A stretch of 64,000 nucleotides of DNA, from the NCBI GenBank assembly GCA_965217615.1, contig CBDCIT010000030.1, positions 372,001 through 436,000 of the forward strand, in the 5' to 3' direction. This DNA comes from CAVOAK01 sp965217615. Lineage in GTDB: Bacteria > Pseudomonadota > Alphaproteobacteria > UBA8366 > CAVOAK01. Each line of letters begins with the position of its first letter. Within the stretch, counting starts at the first letter, position 1. A model generated the notes under the pieces. The model was not told the DNA's origin. It did no database searches and was given only the letters and a program-made list of their open reading frames with translations. Shown here piece by piece: positions 17,627 to 26,373 of this stretch. Position numbers and translations under genes: made by a program.

Positions 17627-18439
17627 ATGATGACCGAACAGACGGAGACAGATCACAGATCACCCGGATTCGCCAAACACCCGGGCTACCGAGTCGACTT
17701 CGAGCCGAGCCCGCGCCGCGTGCGGGTGGAGTTCAACGGTGAAATCATCGCCGATACCACGGCGGCGATGCTGATGCGTGAGACACGCCACACGCCGGTC
17801 TATTATTTTCCGCGTGCAGACGTGAAGATGGCGGCGCTCCAGCGCACAGATCACAACAGTTATTGCCCCTTCAAGGGCAACGCGTCCTACTGGACTATCT
17901 CAGTGGATGGACAGGAAGCGGAAAACGCCGTTTGGAGCTACGAAGACCCGTTCCAGGAGAAGACGGAGATCAAGGACTATGTGTCCTTCTACTGGAGCAA
18001 CGTGGACCACTGGTATGAGGAGGACGAGGAGATCTTCGTCCATCCGCGCGATCCTCACAAACGCATCGACGTTGTGCCGAGCCGCCGGCCGGTCCGCGTC
18101 ATGCTGGGGGGCGAGCAGATCGCCGAGACGACATGCGCGCATTTCCTTTTCGAAACTGGACTTCCAACGCGGTATTATTTGCAGGCTGAGGATGTGCGCA
18201 CCGACTTGCTCGAGCCGAGCGACACCCACACCCAATGCCCATACAAGGGGATCGCGTCCTACTGGACTGCGGTAGTCGGCAGCCAAAGTTTCGAGGACAT
18301 TGTCTGGAGCTATCCACAGCCGATCCCGGAATGTCCGAAGATCAAGGACTATCTCTGCTTCTTCAACGAACAGGTGGACGCGATCTTTGTCGACGGTGCG
18401 GAGATACCGCAGGTCGAGACACCTTGGAGTAAGCGATAA
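17627..18439 (+). CDS. Tandem DUF427 domain protein
   Basis: The 270-residue protein contains two copies of the DUF427 beta-barrel domain, at about residues 25-120 and 145-245. Both show the same marks: RRVRVEFNGEIIADT and RPVRVMLGGEQIAET at the start, YYFPRADV and YYLQAEDV in the middle, then YCPFKGNASYW and QCPYKGIASYW, then VWSYEDP and VWSYPQP. The molecular function of DUF427 is unknown. The repeat within one chain suggests a gene duplication and a two-lobed protein. The ATG at 17627 has a GGGAGAG element at good distance. Confidence 0.9.
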   Translation: MMTEQTETDHRSPGFAKHPGYRVDFEPSPRRVRVEFNGEIIADTTAAMLMRETRHTPVYYFPRADVKMAALQRTDHNSYCPFKGNASYWTISVDGQEAENAVWSYEDPFQEKTEIKDYVSFYWSNVDHWYEEDEEIFVHPRDPHKRIDVVPSRRPVRVMLGGEQIAETTCAHFLFETGLPTRYYLQAEDVRTDLLEPSDTHTQCPYKGIASYWTAVVGSQSFEDIVWSYPQPIPECPKIKDYLCFFNEQVDAIFVDGAEIPQVETPWSKR

Positions 18440-18507
18440 GCGCGGGCGCGACGCGTTAAGAAGGATTGTCGGTTACGCTTGTTTGGCGGCGCTAGGCCTC
18501 AAAACCC

Positions 18508-19353
18508 TTACGCCTGTTCGCGCGGTCGACGATTGATCGCGTACTCGCCGGCGCCGCGCTTGAACGGCTGAACGAGCATCTTGTGCAGGTGCAGATCGCC
18601 GGCCTCTCTGAAGGTGTCGAGGCCGATCGTCATTCCTTCGTGTCCTAAACTCGGTTGATCCCGATAGGTGCCGAAGAGGCGGTCCCAATACGGCAGGCTG
18701 AACCCGAAGTTGCTGTTGGTTTCGGCCGGAATTTCGGAATGATGGACGCGGTGCATGTCAGGCGTGACAACGAACCAGCGGAGCACGCGGTCGAGCGCCA
18801 GTGGTAGGTGCACGTTGCCGTGGTTGAACATGGACGTGCCGTTGAGCAGCACTTCGAAGATGACGACGGCGACTGCGGGTGGTCCGATGACGGCGATGGC
18901 TGCGAACTTGAGCGGTATCGAGAGGATGATCTCGACTGGATGGAATCGGGCGCCGGTCGTGACGTCGAAGTCGAGGTCAGCGTGGTGCATGCGATGCAGC
19001 CGCCAGAGGGCGGGCACGGCATGAAACATCACATGCTGCAGATAGATGACGAAATCGAGGACGACGACCGAAAGCACGACGGTTAACCAAAATGGCAAGT
19101 CGATGAGATTGAGGACGCCCCAGCCGCGGGCCTCGACCGTGACCGCGAGCGCGACGGGTACGAGGGGTACGACGAGGCGCACCGCCACCGTGTTCAGGAC
19201 GACGATGCCGATATTGCTGTACCAGCGCAGCCATCTTGGTTGGCTGAGTTTGCGGCGGGAGGCTGCAAACTCCCACAAGATAACAGCGACAAATATGCCA
19301 AGAAAACAGCTGAGCCTGATCGCTGGTTCGTTGGCACTGATGAACGCCGACAT
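18508..19353 (-). CDS. Sterol desaturase/fatty acid hydroxylase family protein
   Basis: This is a 281-residue membrane protein of the di-iron hydroxylase superfamily. The histidine clusters are HVMFH, HRMHH and HRVHH, with an additional His in MFNHGNVHLP. They lie between four or more membrane segments, the usual arrangement in sterol desaturase and carotenoid or fatty acid hydroxylases. The substrate cannot be inferred. Neighbours (DUF427 protein, molybdenum hydroxylase) give no clear pathway. The gene is convergent with the DUF427 gene. Confidence 0.9.
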   Translation of the reverse strand: MSAFISANEPAIRLSCFLGIFVAVILWEFAASRRKLSQPRWLRWYSNIGIVVLNTVAVRLVVPLVPVALAVTVEARGWGVLNLIDLPFWLTVVLSVVVLDFVIYLQHVMFHAVPALWRLHRMHHADLDFDVTTGARFHPVEIILSIPLKFAAIAVIGPPAVAVVIFEVLLNGTSMFNHGNVHLPLALDRVLRWFVVTPDMHRVHHSEIPAETNSNFGFSLPYWDRLFGTYRDQPSLGHEGMTIGLDTFREAGDLHLHKMLVQPFKRGAGEYAINRRPREQA

Positions 19354-19483
19354 TGTTCCTTCCTATCGCACGGTGCCCGCTCGCGTAGTGGCGGTGAACG
19401 TCTTCGATCCATGCCGCTGATACGCTGCTTGTGGCAACCAGGACCCAAGGCTACACTCGCGACCAGTCAGACGCATCGACCTC

Positions 19484-21748
19484 ATGGTAGCACAACAAAA
19501 CAATACAGTCGGACCACCAATTGGGCGGACCGAGGACCAACGGCTGCTGACGGGGTGCGGCCGTTTTGTTGCGGACCTTGAGCTGGCTAATCAACTCTTC
19601 GCTTATCTATTGCGGTCACCGCATGCACACGCGCGCATTGTTCGCATCGACGTGGCAGCGGCGCTGAACGCGCCGGGCGTTAGAGGCGTCTATTCAGCGG
19701 CCGACCTTGGCGACGCTGGTCTTGCCGATATGCCGCAAACGAAGATGTGGATGCCAGCCGGACCAGCCATTCCCTCGCGACCACTTCTAGCGAAGGAGAC
19801 AGTCCAGTTTTGTGGCGAAGGGGTTGCTTTGCTCATAGCCGATACGTTGAACGAAGCGCAGGACGCGGCAGAACTCATCGAGGTCGAGTACGATGTTCTG
19901 CAGCCGTTGATCGACATGCGCGAGGCCAGCGAATTCTGTTTCGACTGGGAGGAGGGCGATCGCGACGCCGTCGAAAAGGCGTTCGCGAGTGCGGCTCATA
20001 TAACGTCTATCGAGATGGTCATCAACCGCATCGCCATCAGTCCCTTGGAGCCGCGAGCTGCGATTGGCGATTACGATGTGGAGCGCGGCTATCGGCTGAA
20101 TGTTCAAAGTCAGGGTGTGCACCACATTCGCAACGTGCTGGCTGACACGATCCTTGACGTTCCACGCGATCAAGTTCAGGTCCTGACCGGCGACGTCGGT
20201 GGTGCCTTCGGCATGAAGGTTTCCGCTTTTCCCGAATATGCGCTCGTGCTTTACGCCGCGCGCCAATTAGGACAGCCGGTCAAATGGGTGAGCGATCGTG
20301 CCGAGGCCTTTCTCAGCGATACCCACGGTCGCGATCAGATCATGGAAGTCCAACTTGCATTTGATGACGCCCAGCGAATCGTCGGACTACAGGCGTCAAA
20401 ACTATCGGCGATGGGCGCCTATGTTACCGGCGATGGGCCGGAAATGGCGACCAACCAGTTTGTCAAAGTGTTCGGTCACACCTATCACGTGCCGGCGTTG
20501 CATGTCCGGGTCCGCGGCGTTGCCACAAATACGACCCCGATCGCCGCGTATCGTGGATATGGAAAACCGGAAGCGATCTCGGTGGTCGAGCGACTGATCG
20601 ACAGGGCGGCGCGCGAGATGGGTATCGATCGGATCGATCTCCGCCGCCGCAACCTCATTTCTGAAGCCTCGATGCCCTACACCAACACGCTCGGCAAGAC
20701 GTACGATTGCGGCTCCTTCGAGCGGATCATGGACGCAGCGCTGGAACGCGCGGATTGGCAGGGCTTCGCAGCACGGAAGTCGGAGGCTGAAGTGCGCGGT
20801 GTGAAGCGCGGCATCGGGGTTGGCCTAAGCCTGCAGATGACGATGGGCATTCCGATGGAGATCAGCGAGGTCGCTCTGTCGCCTGATGGCGCGGTTGTTG
20901 TGCGAACCGGTATGCAGGCATGCGGGCAAGGTCACGAGACAACCTACGCTCAGTTGGTCTCAGACTATTTAGGCATCCCGTTTTGCGACGTGCGAGTCGA
21001 GCAGGGCAATTCGGCACATCTACCCGACGGGGTCGGCACCGGCGCCTCCACCGGACTAACAGTCGGTGGCAGCACCATCTATCGCGCGACCGAAGACTTG
21101 GCGGAACAATGCAGGACGCTAGCCGCAAATCATTTGGAAGCTGCGCTCGACGATGTCGTGTTCGACAACGGGCGGTTCGTCGTCGCCGGGACGGACCGCC
21201 AAGTCGACTTGCGCGAACTCGCTCGCGCGATGACCGACAATGGAGAGAAGACTTGCGTCGCGCGCTTGCAGTTGGACTGCAATCTCGAGACCACGCCCAA
21301 TGGCGCATATGTAGCGGAGGTGGAGGTCGATCCTGTGACCGGTGCGACGACGTTAATCGCTTTCACAGCGGTCAACGATCTCGGCCGCGTCATCAACCCG
21401 GCACTTGCTGAAGGACAAATCCATGGGGGTATCGCACAAGGCGTAGGGCAAGCAATGGTCGAAGACGTGATCTATGATGCCGCGTCAGGCCAGCTGCTGA
21501 CCGGTTCTTTTATGGATTACTGCTTACCGCGCGCAGATGAATTTCCCGATCTCGTTGCTGCGACCCAAGGCATTCCAACAACCAATAATCCACTGGGCGC
21601 GAAGGGCGCAGGCGAAATCGGCGCAATCGGTGCACCGGCGCCAATCTTGAATGCCGTCGCCGACGCAATCGGTGGCGACGATTTCGACATGCCGACGGCA
21701 CCCGAGCGGATCTGGCGCGCGGTCTGCAACCGCGATAGTCAGGCTTGA
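19484..21748 (+). CDS. Molybdenum hydroxylase large subunit, xanthine dehydrogenase family
   Basis: This is a 754-residue molybdopterin-binding subunit of the xanthine dehydrogenase/aldehyde oxidase/CoxL superfamily. Visible are the N-terminal domain (RTEDQRLLTGCGRFVADL), the cofactor-binding GGAFGMK segment, and AYRGYGKPEA in the position where aerobic CO dehydrogenase (form I) carries AYRCSFR. The presumed catalytic Glu lies in KGAGEIGAIGAP. The active-site loop therefore argues against CO oxidation. No FAD-binding (CoxM) or 2Fe-2S (CoxS) subunit gene is adjacent, so partners must be encoded elsewhere. Possible substrates are N-heterocycles or aldehydes. Confidence 0.9.
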   Translation: MVAQQNNTVGPPIGRTEDQRLLTGCGRFVADLELANQLFAYLLRSPHAHARIVRIDVAAALNAPGVRGVYSAADLGDAGLADMPQTKMWMPAGPAIPSRPLLAKETVQFCGEGVALLIADTLNEAQDAAELIEVEYDVLQPLIDMREASEFCFDWEEGDRDAVEKAFASAAHITSIEMVINRIAISPLEPRAAIGDYDVERGYRLNVQSQGVHHIRNVLADTILDVPRDQVQVLTGDVGGAFGMKVSAFPEYALVLYAARQLGQPVKWVSDRAEAFLSDTHGRDQIMEVQLAFDDAQRIVGLQASKLSAMGAYVTGDGPEMATNQFVKVFGHTYHVPALHVRVRGVATNTTPIAAYRGYGKPEAISVVERLIDRAAREMGIDRIDLRRRNLISEASMPYTNTLGKTYDCGSFERIMDAALERADWQGFAARKSEAEVRGVKRGIGVGLSLQMTMGIPMEISEVALSPDGAVVVRTGMQACGQGHETTYAQLVSDYLGIPFCDVRVEQGNSAHLPDGVGTGASTGLTVGGSTIYRATEDLAEQCRTLAANHLEAALDDVVFDNGRFVVAGTDRQVDLRELARAMTDNGEKTCVARLQLDCNLETTPNGAYVAEVEVDPVTGATTLIAFTAVNDLGRVINPALAEGQIHGGIAQGVGQAMVEDVIYDAASGQLLTGSFMDYCLPRADEFPDLVAATQGIPTTNNPLGAKGAGEIGAIGAPAPILNAVADAIGGDDFDMPTAPERIWRAVCNRDSQA

Positions 21749-21758
21749 ATTTCTCTTC

Positions 21759-22004
21759 CTAGCCCGATGTTGGGTCTTCGCCCTCTCGATCCGCCGCGGC
21801 AGGTTCGCGGCGGATACGCTCGATCGAATAGATGGTTAGAATTATAAATGCACCGAGCAGCGGGAAGAGGACAAAGTCGGTCCAGGTAAGCCAAGCAACA
21901 ACGCCGAATACGCTCAGGATCGTTATCAGCAGCGGCGTGAAGCAACACAACCCGGTGAGCACAGTGCCGGTAATGCCAACCCGCAGCAGTTCGCGCGACG
22001 TCAT
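21759..22004 (-). CDS. MerF-like small metal transporter
   Basis: This is an 81-residue protein with two membrane helices. The first contains a vicinal cysteine pair (GTVLTGLCCFTPLLIT) typical of the Hg(II) transporters MerF and MerT. The second helix is FVLFPLLGAFIILTIY, and a charged cytoplasmic tail follows. MerF normally has a second Cys pair in the loop or second helix, which is not present here. The gene starts two bases after the COG0523 GTPase stop and belongs to the same transcript as zur. Because no merR, merP or merA is near, transport of zinc or another soft metal is as likely as mercury. Confidence 0.75.
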   Translation of the reverse strand: MTSRELLRVGITGTVLTGLCCFTPLLITILSVFGVVAWLTWTDFVLFPLLGAFIILTIYSIERIRREPAAADREGEDPTSG

Positions 22005-22006
22005 GA

Positions 22007-23092
22007 CTACACTGCGCCATCGCCGGCAACAAAGGCCGCGAACATTTGCTCGATGGGTTCGCGATTGAGTTCGCGCGTGATCATGACGATGCGCGAGCGC
22101 CGATCGTCGTCGGGCCAGGACTCGAGCAGTGTTGGCGGGTGAAATACGTGCTGCACACCGTGAATGACGACGGGCTGATCAGTTTGGTCGACGTTGAGGA
22201 CGCCTTTTATCCGCAGCAGGGATTCGCCGTGAACCGCGATCAGAGCTTCGATCCACATCACGAATCCTTCCCATTTGAGGGGCTCGTCATAGGTCAAGCA
22301 GAAAGCATGGATGCTTTCGTCATGGCGGTTCGGGTCGTGATGATGGTCGTGTCCATGACCGTGTCCGTCGCCATGGTGATTATCATGGTGCTCTTCTGAG
22401 TAAGCCTCCTCGCGGAGCCACTTGGCGACGTCCGGCACTTTCTTGGCCGGATCGAAGAGTCCGCAGTTGAACAGTGTAGAGGGTTCGATCTCGCCATGCT
22501 GGACCGAAAATACTGGCGCCCCCGGATTGAGTGCCTGTAAACGCTCGGTCAGCGCAGCGACATCGTCCTCATTTGCTATATCGCCCTTTGTCACCAACAA
22601 TCGATCTGCAACGGCGGCCTGCTTCACTGATTCGAAATGACTGTCCAATTGCTTTGCGCCATTGACGCCGTCGACAGTGGAAATTACGCCGTCAAGCCGA
22701 TAGCGGGCCGCGAGCACGGGGTCGCTCATCAGCGTGTGCAGGATAGGTGCCGGGTCGGCAAGTCCCGTCGTTTCAATCACGACACGGTCGAACTCCGGGA
22801 CCTCGCCTTTTACGCGGCGGACAAAAAGGCTTCGCAGCGTGTCGATCAAATCGCCGCGGATTGTGCAGCACAGGCACCCGCTGTTCAGCAAGATCGTATC
22901 CTCGCCCGACTTCTCCACAAGCATGTGATCCAGTCCCACTTCGCCGAACTCATTGATGACAACGGCCGTATTCGCCATCCCGGGATGGTGTAGCAGTTTC
23001 GACAGCAGTGTCGTCTTTCCGCTGCCGAGGAAACCCGTCAGCACCGATACTGGAAGCCGGGCATGTGCATCAGGAACCTGAACCTCAGCCAT
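22007..23092 (-). CDS. CobW/COG0523 GTPase, putative zinc metallochaperone
   Basis: This is a 361-residue G3E-family GTPase. It has the P-loop GFLGSGKTT near the N-terminus, the metal-binding motif CLCC in NSGCLCCTIRGDL, the Walker B-like region with the conserved ETTGLADP, and the guanine-specificity motif TKGD. A strongly His-rich insert (HHDNHHGDGHGHGHDHHHD) before the C-terminal domain is characteristic of zinc-related members. The ATG at 23092 overlaps the end of zur by eight bases, so the two are translationally coupled. The likely role is to deliver or sort zinc under limitation, under Zur control. Confidence 0.93.
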   Translation of the reverse strand: MAEVQVPDAHARLPVSVLTGFLGSGKTTLLSKLLHHPGMANTAVVINEFGEVGLDHMLVEKSGEDTILLNSGCLCCTIRGDLIDTLRSLFVRRVKGEVPEFDRVVIETTGLADPAPILHTLMSDPVLAARYRLDGVISTVDGVNGAKQLDSHFESVKQAAVADRLLVTKGDIANEDDVAALTERLQALNPGAPVFSVQHGEIEPSTLFNCGLFDPAKKVPDVAKWLREEAYSEEHHDNHHGDGHGHGHDHHHDPNRHDESIHAFCLTYDEPLKWEGFVMWIEALIAVHGESLLRIKGVLNVDQTDQPVVIHGVQHVFHPPTLLESWPDDDRRSRIVMITRELNREPIEQMFAAFVAGDGAV

Positions 23093-23600
23093 GGCGCGTC
23101 CCTTCCAATTGTGGCTGCGTACTCTTGATGCAATCGGGGCAAAGTCCCTTAATTTCAATTGTTTGCTGCAAAGGCTCGAAGCCCTGCTCACGGGCGCCTT
23201 CGCGAATCACGCGGGCAATATTCGGATTGCTCATCTCGTGGGTTGAGCCGCATTCACCACATATCAGGAACTGGCTGGCGTGAGGCAGGCGCGGATTGGG
23301 GCAGCCGATATATGCGTTCAGAGACTGGATACGATGGGTGAAGCCATGCGTTTCCAGGAATTCGAGCGCGCGATAGACGGTCGGCGGCGCGGCGCGGCGG
23401 CCGTTTTCATTAAGCGCATCGAGAATTGCATAGGCGCCGATCGGCTCTTGGCCGCGCCAAATCAGCTCTAGGACGCGCCGCCGCGTCTTCGTCAATCGCA
23501 ATCCCTGGCGCGCGCACAACTCTGCCGCAATCGCGATCGCGTCGTCGATGCAGCGCTGATGGTTGTGGCCGTCGCCGCAAAAAGGGGAATGTTTGGCCAT
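23085..23600 (-). CDS. zur: Zinc uptake regulator, Fur family
   Basis: This is a 171-residue Fur-family repressor. The N-terminal winged helix (LTKTRRRVLELIW...PPTVYRALEFLETHG) is followed by the metal-binding region with CGECGSTHE and a C-terminal CPDC, which together form the structural zinc site. The coupling with a His-rich COG0523 protein and the cysteine arrangement point to Zur rather than Fur or PerR. It is the first gene of the zur-COG0523-MerF operon. I could not identify a convincing Zur operator in the 86 bases between it and the divergent amidase gene. Confidence 0.9.
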   Translation of the reverse strand: MAKHSPFCGDGHNHQRCIDDAIAIAAELCARQGLRLTKTRRRVLELIWRGQEPIGAYAILDALNENGRRAAPPTVYRALEFLETHGFTHRIQSLNAYIGCPNPRLPHASQFLICGECGSTHEMSNPNIARVIREGAREQGFEPLQQTIEIKGLCPDCIKSTQPQLEGTRHG

Positions 23601-23686
23601 CCGTCATCATAGCATCGGTTGCGCGGCCGCTGACAACGGTGTCGTATATAGCGATTGCTACCACATCAATACTGCGGACCTCGACC

Positions 23687-25123
23687 ATGCCTGCCGATCA
23701 AAGTTTGACCATGCTGACGGCCTGCCAGGCCGTTGATCTTTTGCGGGCCGGGGATGTCAGCCCGCTCGAACTCCTCGACGCGTCACTTGCGCGCCACGAA
23801 GCCATCGACGGTGCTGTGAACGCTATGCCGACAATCTGTGCGGAGCGCGCACGTGACCATGCGCGCCGCATTATCGATACGGGCGCGCCCGACAGCGTGG
23901 AGGAGGGTAGTGTCTGGCTGGGCGGCCTGCCGATTGCGGTCAAAGACCTACAAGCCGTGGCCGGCGTGCGGACGACATACGGATCGCCGATTTACGGTGA
24001 TCATATCCCCGATCGGTCCGATCTTGCCGTGGAACGGCTGGAGGAGCGTGGCGCGATCATCGTCGGCAAGTCGAACACGCCGGAGTTCGGAGCCGGTGCC
24101 AACACCTTCAACGAGGTTTTTGGAAAAACTCGCAACCCGTGGAACACGGCACTAACTTGCGGCGGATCGTCAGGTGGTTCGGCGGTCGCGTTGGCGACCG
24201 GTCAAACTTGGTTGGCTACCGGCTCTGACCTCGGTGGCTCGCTCCGCATACCTGCGAGCTATTGTTCGGTTGTCGGACTAAGGCCTAGTCCCGGCCGCGT
24301 CGCGCGCGGTCCGGCAGAGATACCGTTCGACGTCTTGAGCGTCGAGGGACCAATGGGCCGCACTGTCGGCGACGTGGCATTGATGCTGGATGCAATGAGT
24401 GGCTGGCACGCTGCCGATCCGATCTCACTTCCGGCGCCGGACAAATCTTTCACAGTCGGCCTCGTTGGTTCGATCCCTCCGCGCCGCGTGGCGTTCAGCC
24501 GCGATCTTGGATTCATGCCGGTCGAGGGTGAGGTCGCGGATATCTGTGCTGCCGCCTGCCGAAATTTTGAGGCCATGGGTGCCGCGGTCGAAGAGGCGTC
24601 CCTTGACTTCTCGGATGCGCCGGAGATTTTTCAGATACTGCGCGCAGCCCTGTTTACAGCCCGGTTTGCGCCACTGCTCGCCGAACGCCGCGAAGACCTA
24701 AAGCCGGAAATGGTCTGGAACATCGAGAAGGGTTTAGCGTTGACCGCTGACGAGATCGGCCGGGCCGAACGCGCCCGCGCGACCATGTATGCGACCGTGA
24801 GTAGGTTTTTCCAAGACGTTGACCTTCTCCTTTGCCCGGCGGTTGCCGTCCCGCCGTTCGATGTCGATACCCGCTACGTAACCGAAGTGGCTGGGCAAAG
24901 TTTCGATAACTATGTCGACTGGCTTGGCTTCACATACGCGATCTCGTTGCTCGCATGCCCGGCAATCTCGGTACCCTGCGGCTTTACCGATGGCGGTTTG
25001 CCCATTGGATTGCAAATGGTCGGCCGCCCTCGGGGTGAGGCCGAACTGCTGATGTTCGCATCGCTTTTTGAAGACGCTGCCGGAATCAACGCATTTGCGT
25101 CACTGCCGATCGAGCCGAAGTAG
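23687..25123 (+). CDS. Amidase signature family hydrolase
   Basis: This is a 478-residue amidase. The Ser-cisSer-Lys triad is visible as Lys86 in LPIAVKDL, the cis-Ser in the GGSSGGS stretch (about residue 162) and the nucleophile Ser185 in SDLGGSLRIPAS. The family includes acylamidases, GatA and aryl-acylamidases. The absence of gatB/gatC neighbours and the sequence make GatA unlikely. It begins at the ATG at 23687, and the long open frame upstream is antisense to zur and excluded. The substrate is unknown. Confidence 0.9.
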   Translation: MPADQSLTMLTACQAVDLLRAGDVSPLELLDASLARHEAIDGAVNAMPTICAERARDHARRIIDTGAPDSVEEGSVWLGGLPIAVKDLQAVAGVRTTYGSPIYGDHIPDRSDLAVERLEERGAIIVGKSNTPEFGAGANTFNEVFGKTRNPWNTALTCGGSSGGSAVALATGQTWLATGSDLGGSLRIPASYCSVVGLRPSPGRVARGPAEIPFDVLSVEGPMGRTVGDVALMLDAMSGWHAADPISLPAPDKSFTVGLVGSIPPRRVAFSRDLGFMPVEGEVADICAAACRNFEAMGAAVEEASLDFSDAPEIFQILRAALFTARFAPLLAERREDLKPEMVWNIEKGLALTADEIGRAERARATMYATVSRFFQDVDLLLCPAVAVPPFDVDTRYVTEVAGQSFDNYVDWLGFTYAISLLACPAISVPCGFTDGGLPIGLQMVGRPRGEAELLMFASLFEDAAGINAFASLPIEPK

Positions 25124-25214
25124 ACCGTCAAACAAGGCAGCGGCTATACAATCTGACTTCACCGCACTATATGGTCGCGCTTCCGCCGCGGTCGGCCGGC
25201 GTCGGGGACCGAGC

Positions 25215-26171
25215 ATGCAGATCATCCGACACTACGAAGACGTGCCAAGCGAATTTCGCGGGGGTGTCGTTGTACTCGGCAATTTCGATGGTGTGCATCG
25301 CGGTCATCAAGCGGTCATCGGACGGGCATCGCAAGCAGCGCGTGCGGCTGGCGTTTCCTTGGTTCTGATAACGTTCGAGCCGCATCCGCGGCGCTTCTTC
25401 CGCCCAGAAGATCCACCGTTCAGTCTCACTCCGTTTCGCAGCAAAGCGCACTATCTCGCCCCCTTGGGCGTGGACTTGCTTGTTCTTTTGCATTTCGACG
25501 AGCGCTTGTCCCAGAAACCGGCGGAAAAATTTTCGCAGGAAGTCCTGTGTGATGCCTTTGCTGCAACTCAGGTGGTCGTTGGATATGACTTCGTATTCGG
25601 CCATGGCCGGAAGGGCAATGTCGAGCTATTAAGAAAGCTGTCCGCAAAGCAGGGGTTTGAGCTAGTTGTTGTCGAGCCCGCCGCTTCAGCCGATGGCGGG
25701 ATCTATTCCTCAACACGTGTGCGAGAATATCTTGCGACCGGTAAACCGGGTCACGCAGCTGCCTTGCTCGGCCGTCCGTTCGAAATCGAAGGCCGCGTGC
25801 TACGTGGCGACCATCGTGGAGAAAAGATCGGATTTCCAACCGCGAATATCGGGCTCCAGGACTATCTGCGGCCGGCCTTCGGCGTCTACGCGGTCCGCGC
25901 CGGTGAGGCGCGGGGCGACGAACTAGTTTGGCGCGGCGGCGTCGCAAACCTTGGGGTGAGGCCAACGATCGAGGGATCTACCCCCTTTCTCGAAGTGCAT
26001 ATCTTCGACTTTTCGGGCGACCTTTACGGCAAGCAACTCAGGGTCGGTCTAATCGAGTATATTCGGCCCGAGCACAAGTTCGAGAGCCTCGACAGCTTGA
26101 GCGCGCAGATCGCAGAAGACTGCGAGACAGCGCGCAGGCTCCTGCGAACGCGCGAGGCGGGCGCCTCTTGA
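25215..26171 (+). CDS. ribF: Bifunctional riboflavin kinase/FAD synthetase
   Basis: RibF phosphorylates riboflavin to FMN and adenylates FMN to FAD. The 318-residue protein has the N-terminal nucleotidyltransferase domain (GNFDGVHRGHQ near residue 23, later YDFVFGHGRKG) and the C-terminal riboflavin kinase domain (GDHRGEKIGFPTANIG, about residue 200). The length fits the family. The ATG at 25215 was chosen by alignment of the conserved N-terminus, and upstream frame is not family-like. It precedes ileS and lspA, an order (ribF-ileS-lspA) common in proteobacteria. Confidence 0.97.
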   Translation: MQIIRHYEDVPSEFRGGVVVLGNFDGVHRGHQAVIGRASQAARAAGVSLVLITFEPHPRRFFRPEDPPFSLTPFRSKAHYLAPLGVDLLVLLHFDERLSQKPAEKFSQEVLCDAFAATQVVVGYDFVFGHGRKGNVELLRKLSAKQGFELVVVEPAASADGGIYSSTRVREYLATGKPGHAAALLGRPFEIEGRVLRGDHRGEKIGFPTANIGLQDYLRPAFGVYAVRAGEARGDELVWRGGVANLGVRPTIEGSTPFLEVHIFDFSGDLYGKQLRVGLIEYIRPEHKFESLDSLSAQIAEDCETARRLLRTREAGAS

Positions 26172-26373
26172 CCGATTCCGATACCACGCCATAGGATGCG
26201 CGCTATGTTCGCACACCCAGACGCACACACGTCGCGCTTGATACGAATTATGGGCCCGGTCCTGTAGTCGCAGGCGCCGGGACTCCGTCTACCATCTGTG
26301 TGCCGTCGAGAAATGGGTGAAGCATGACCCCGTCCAACCTTAAGAACGACCCTTCGGGGCGAAGAGTGTGGCG

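Noticed and set aside
23601..23686. Zur operator between zur and the amidase gene
   Set aside because: No palindrome close to the known Zur-box type was found, and the AT-rich stretch is too weak to call.
26172..26373. Leader or T-box-like element upstream of ileS
   Set aside because: No T-box sequence, specifier loop or anti-terminator was seen. T-boxes regulating ileS are typical of Gram-positive bacteria.
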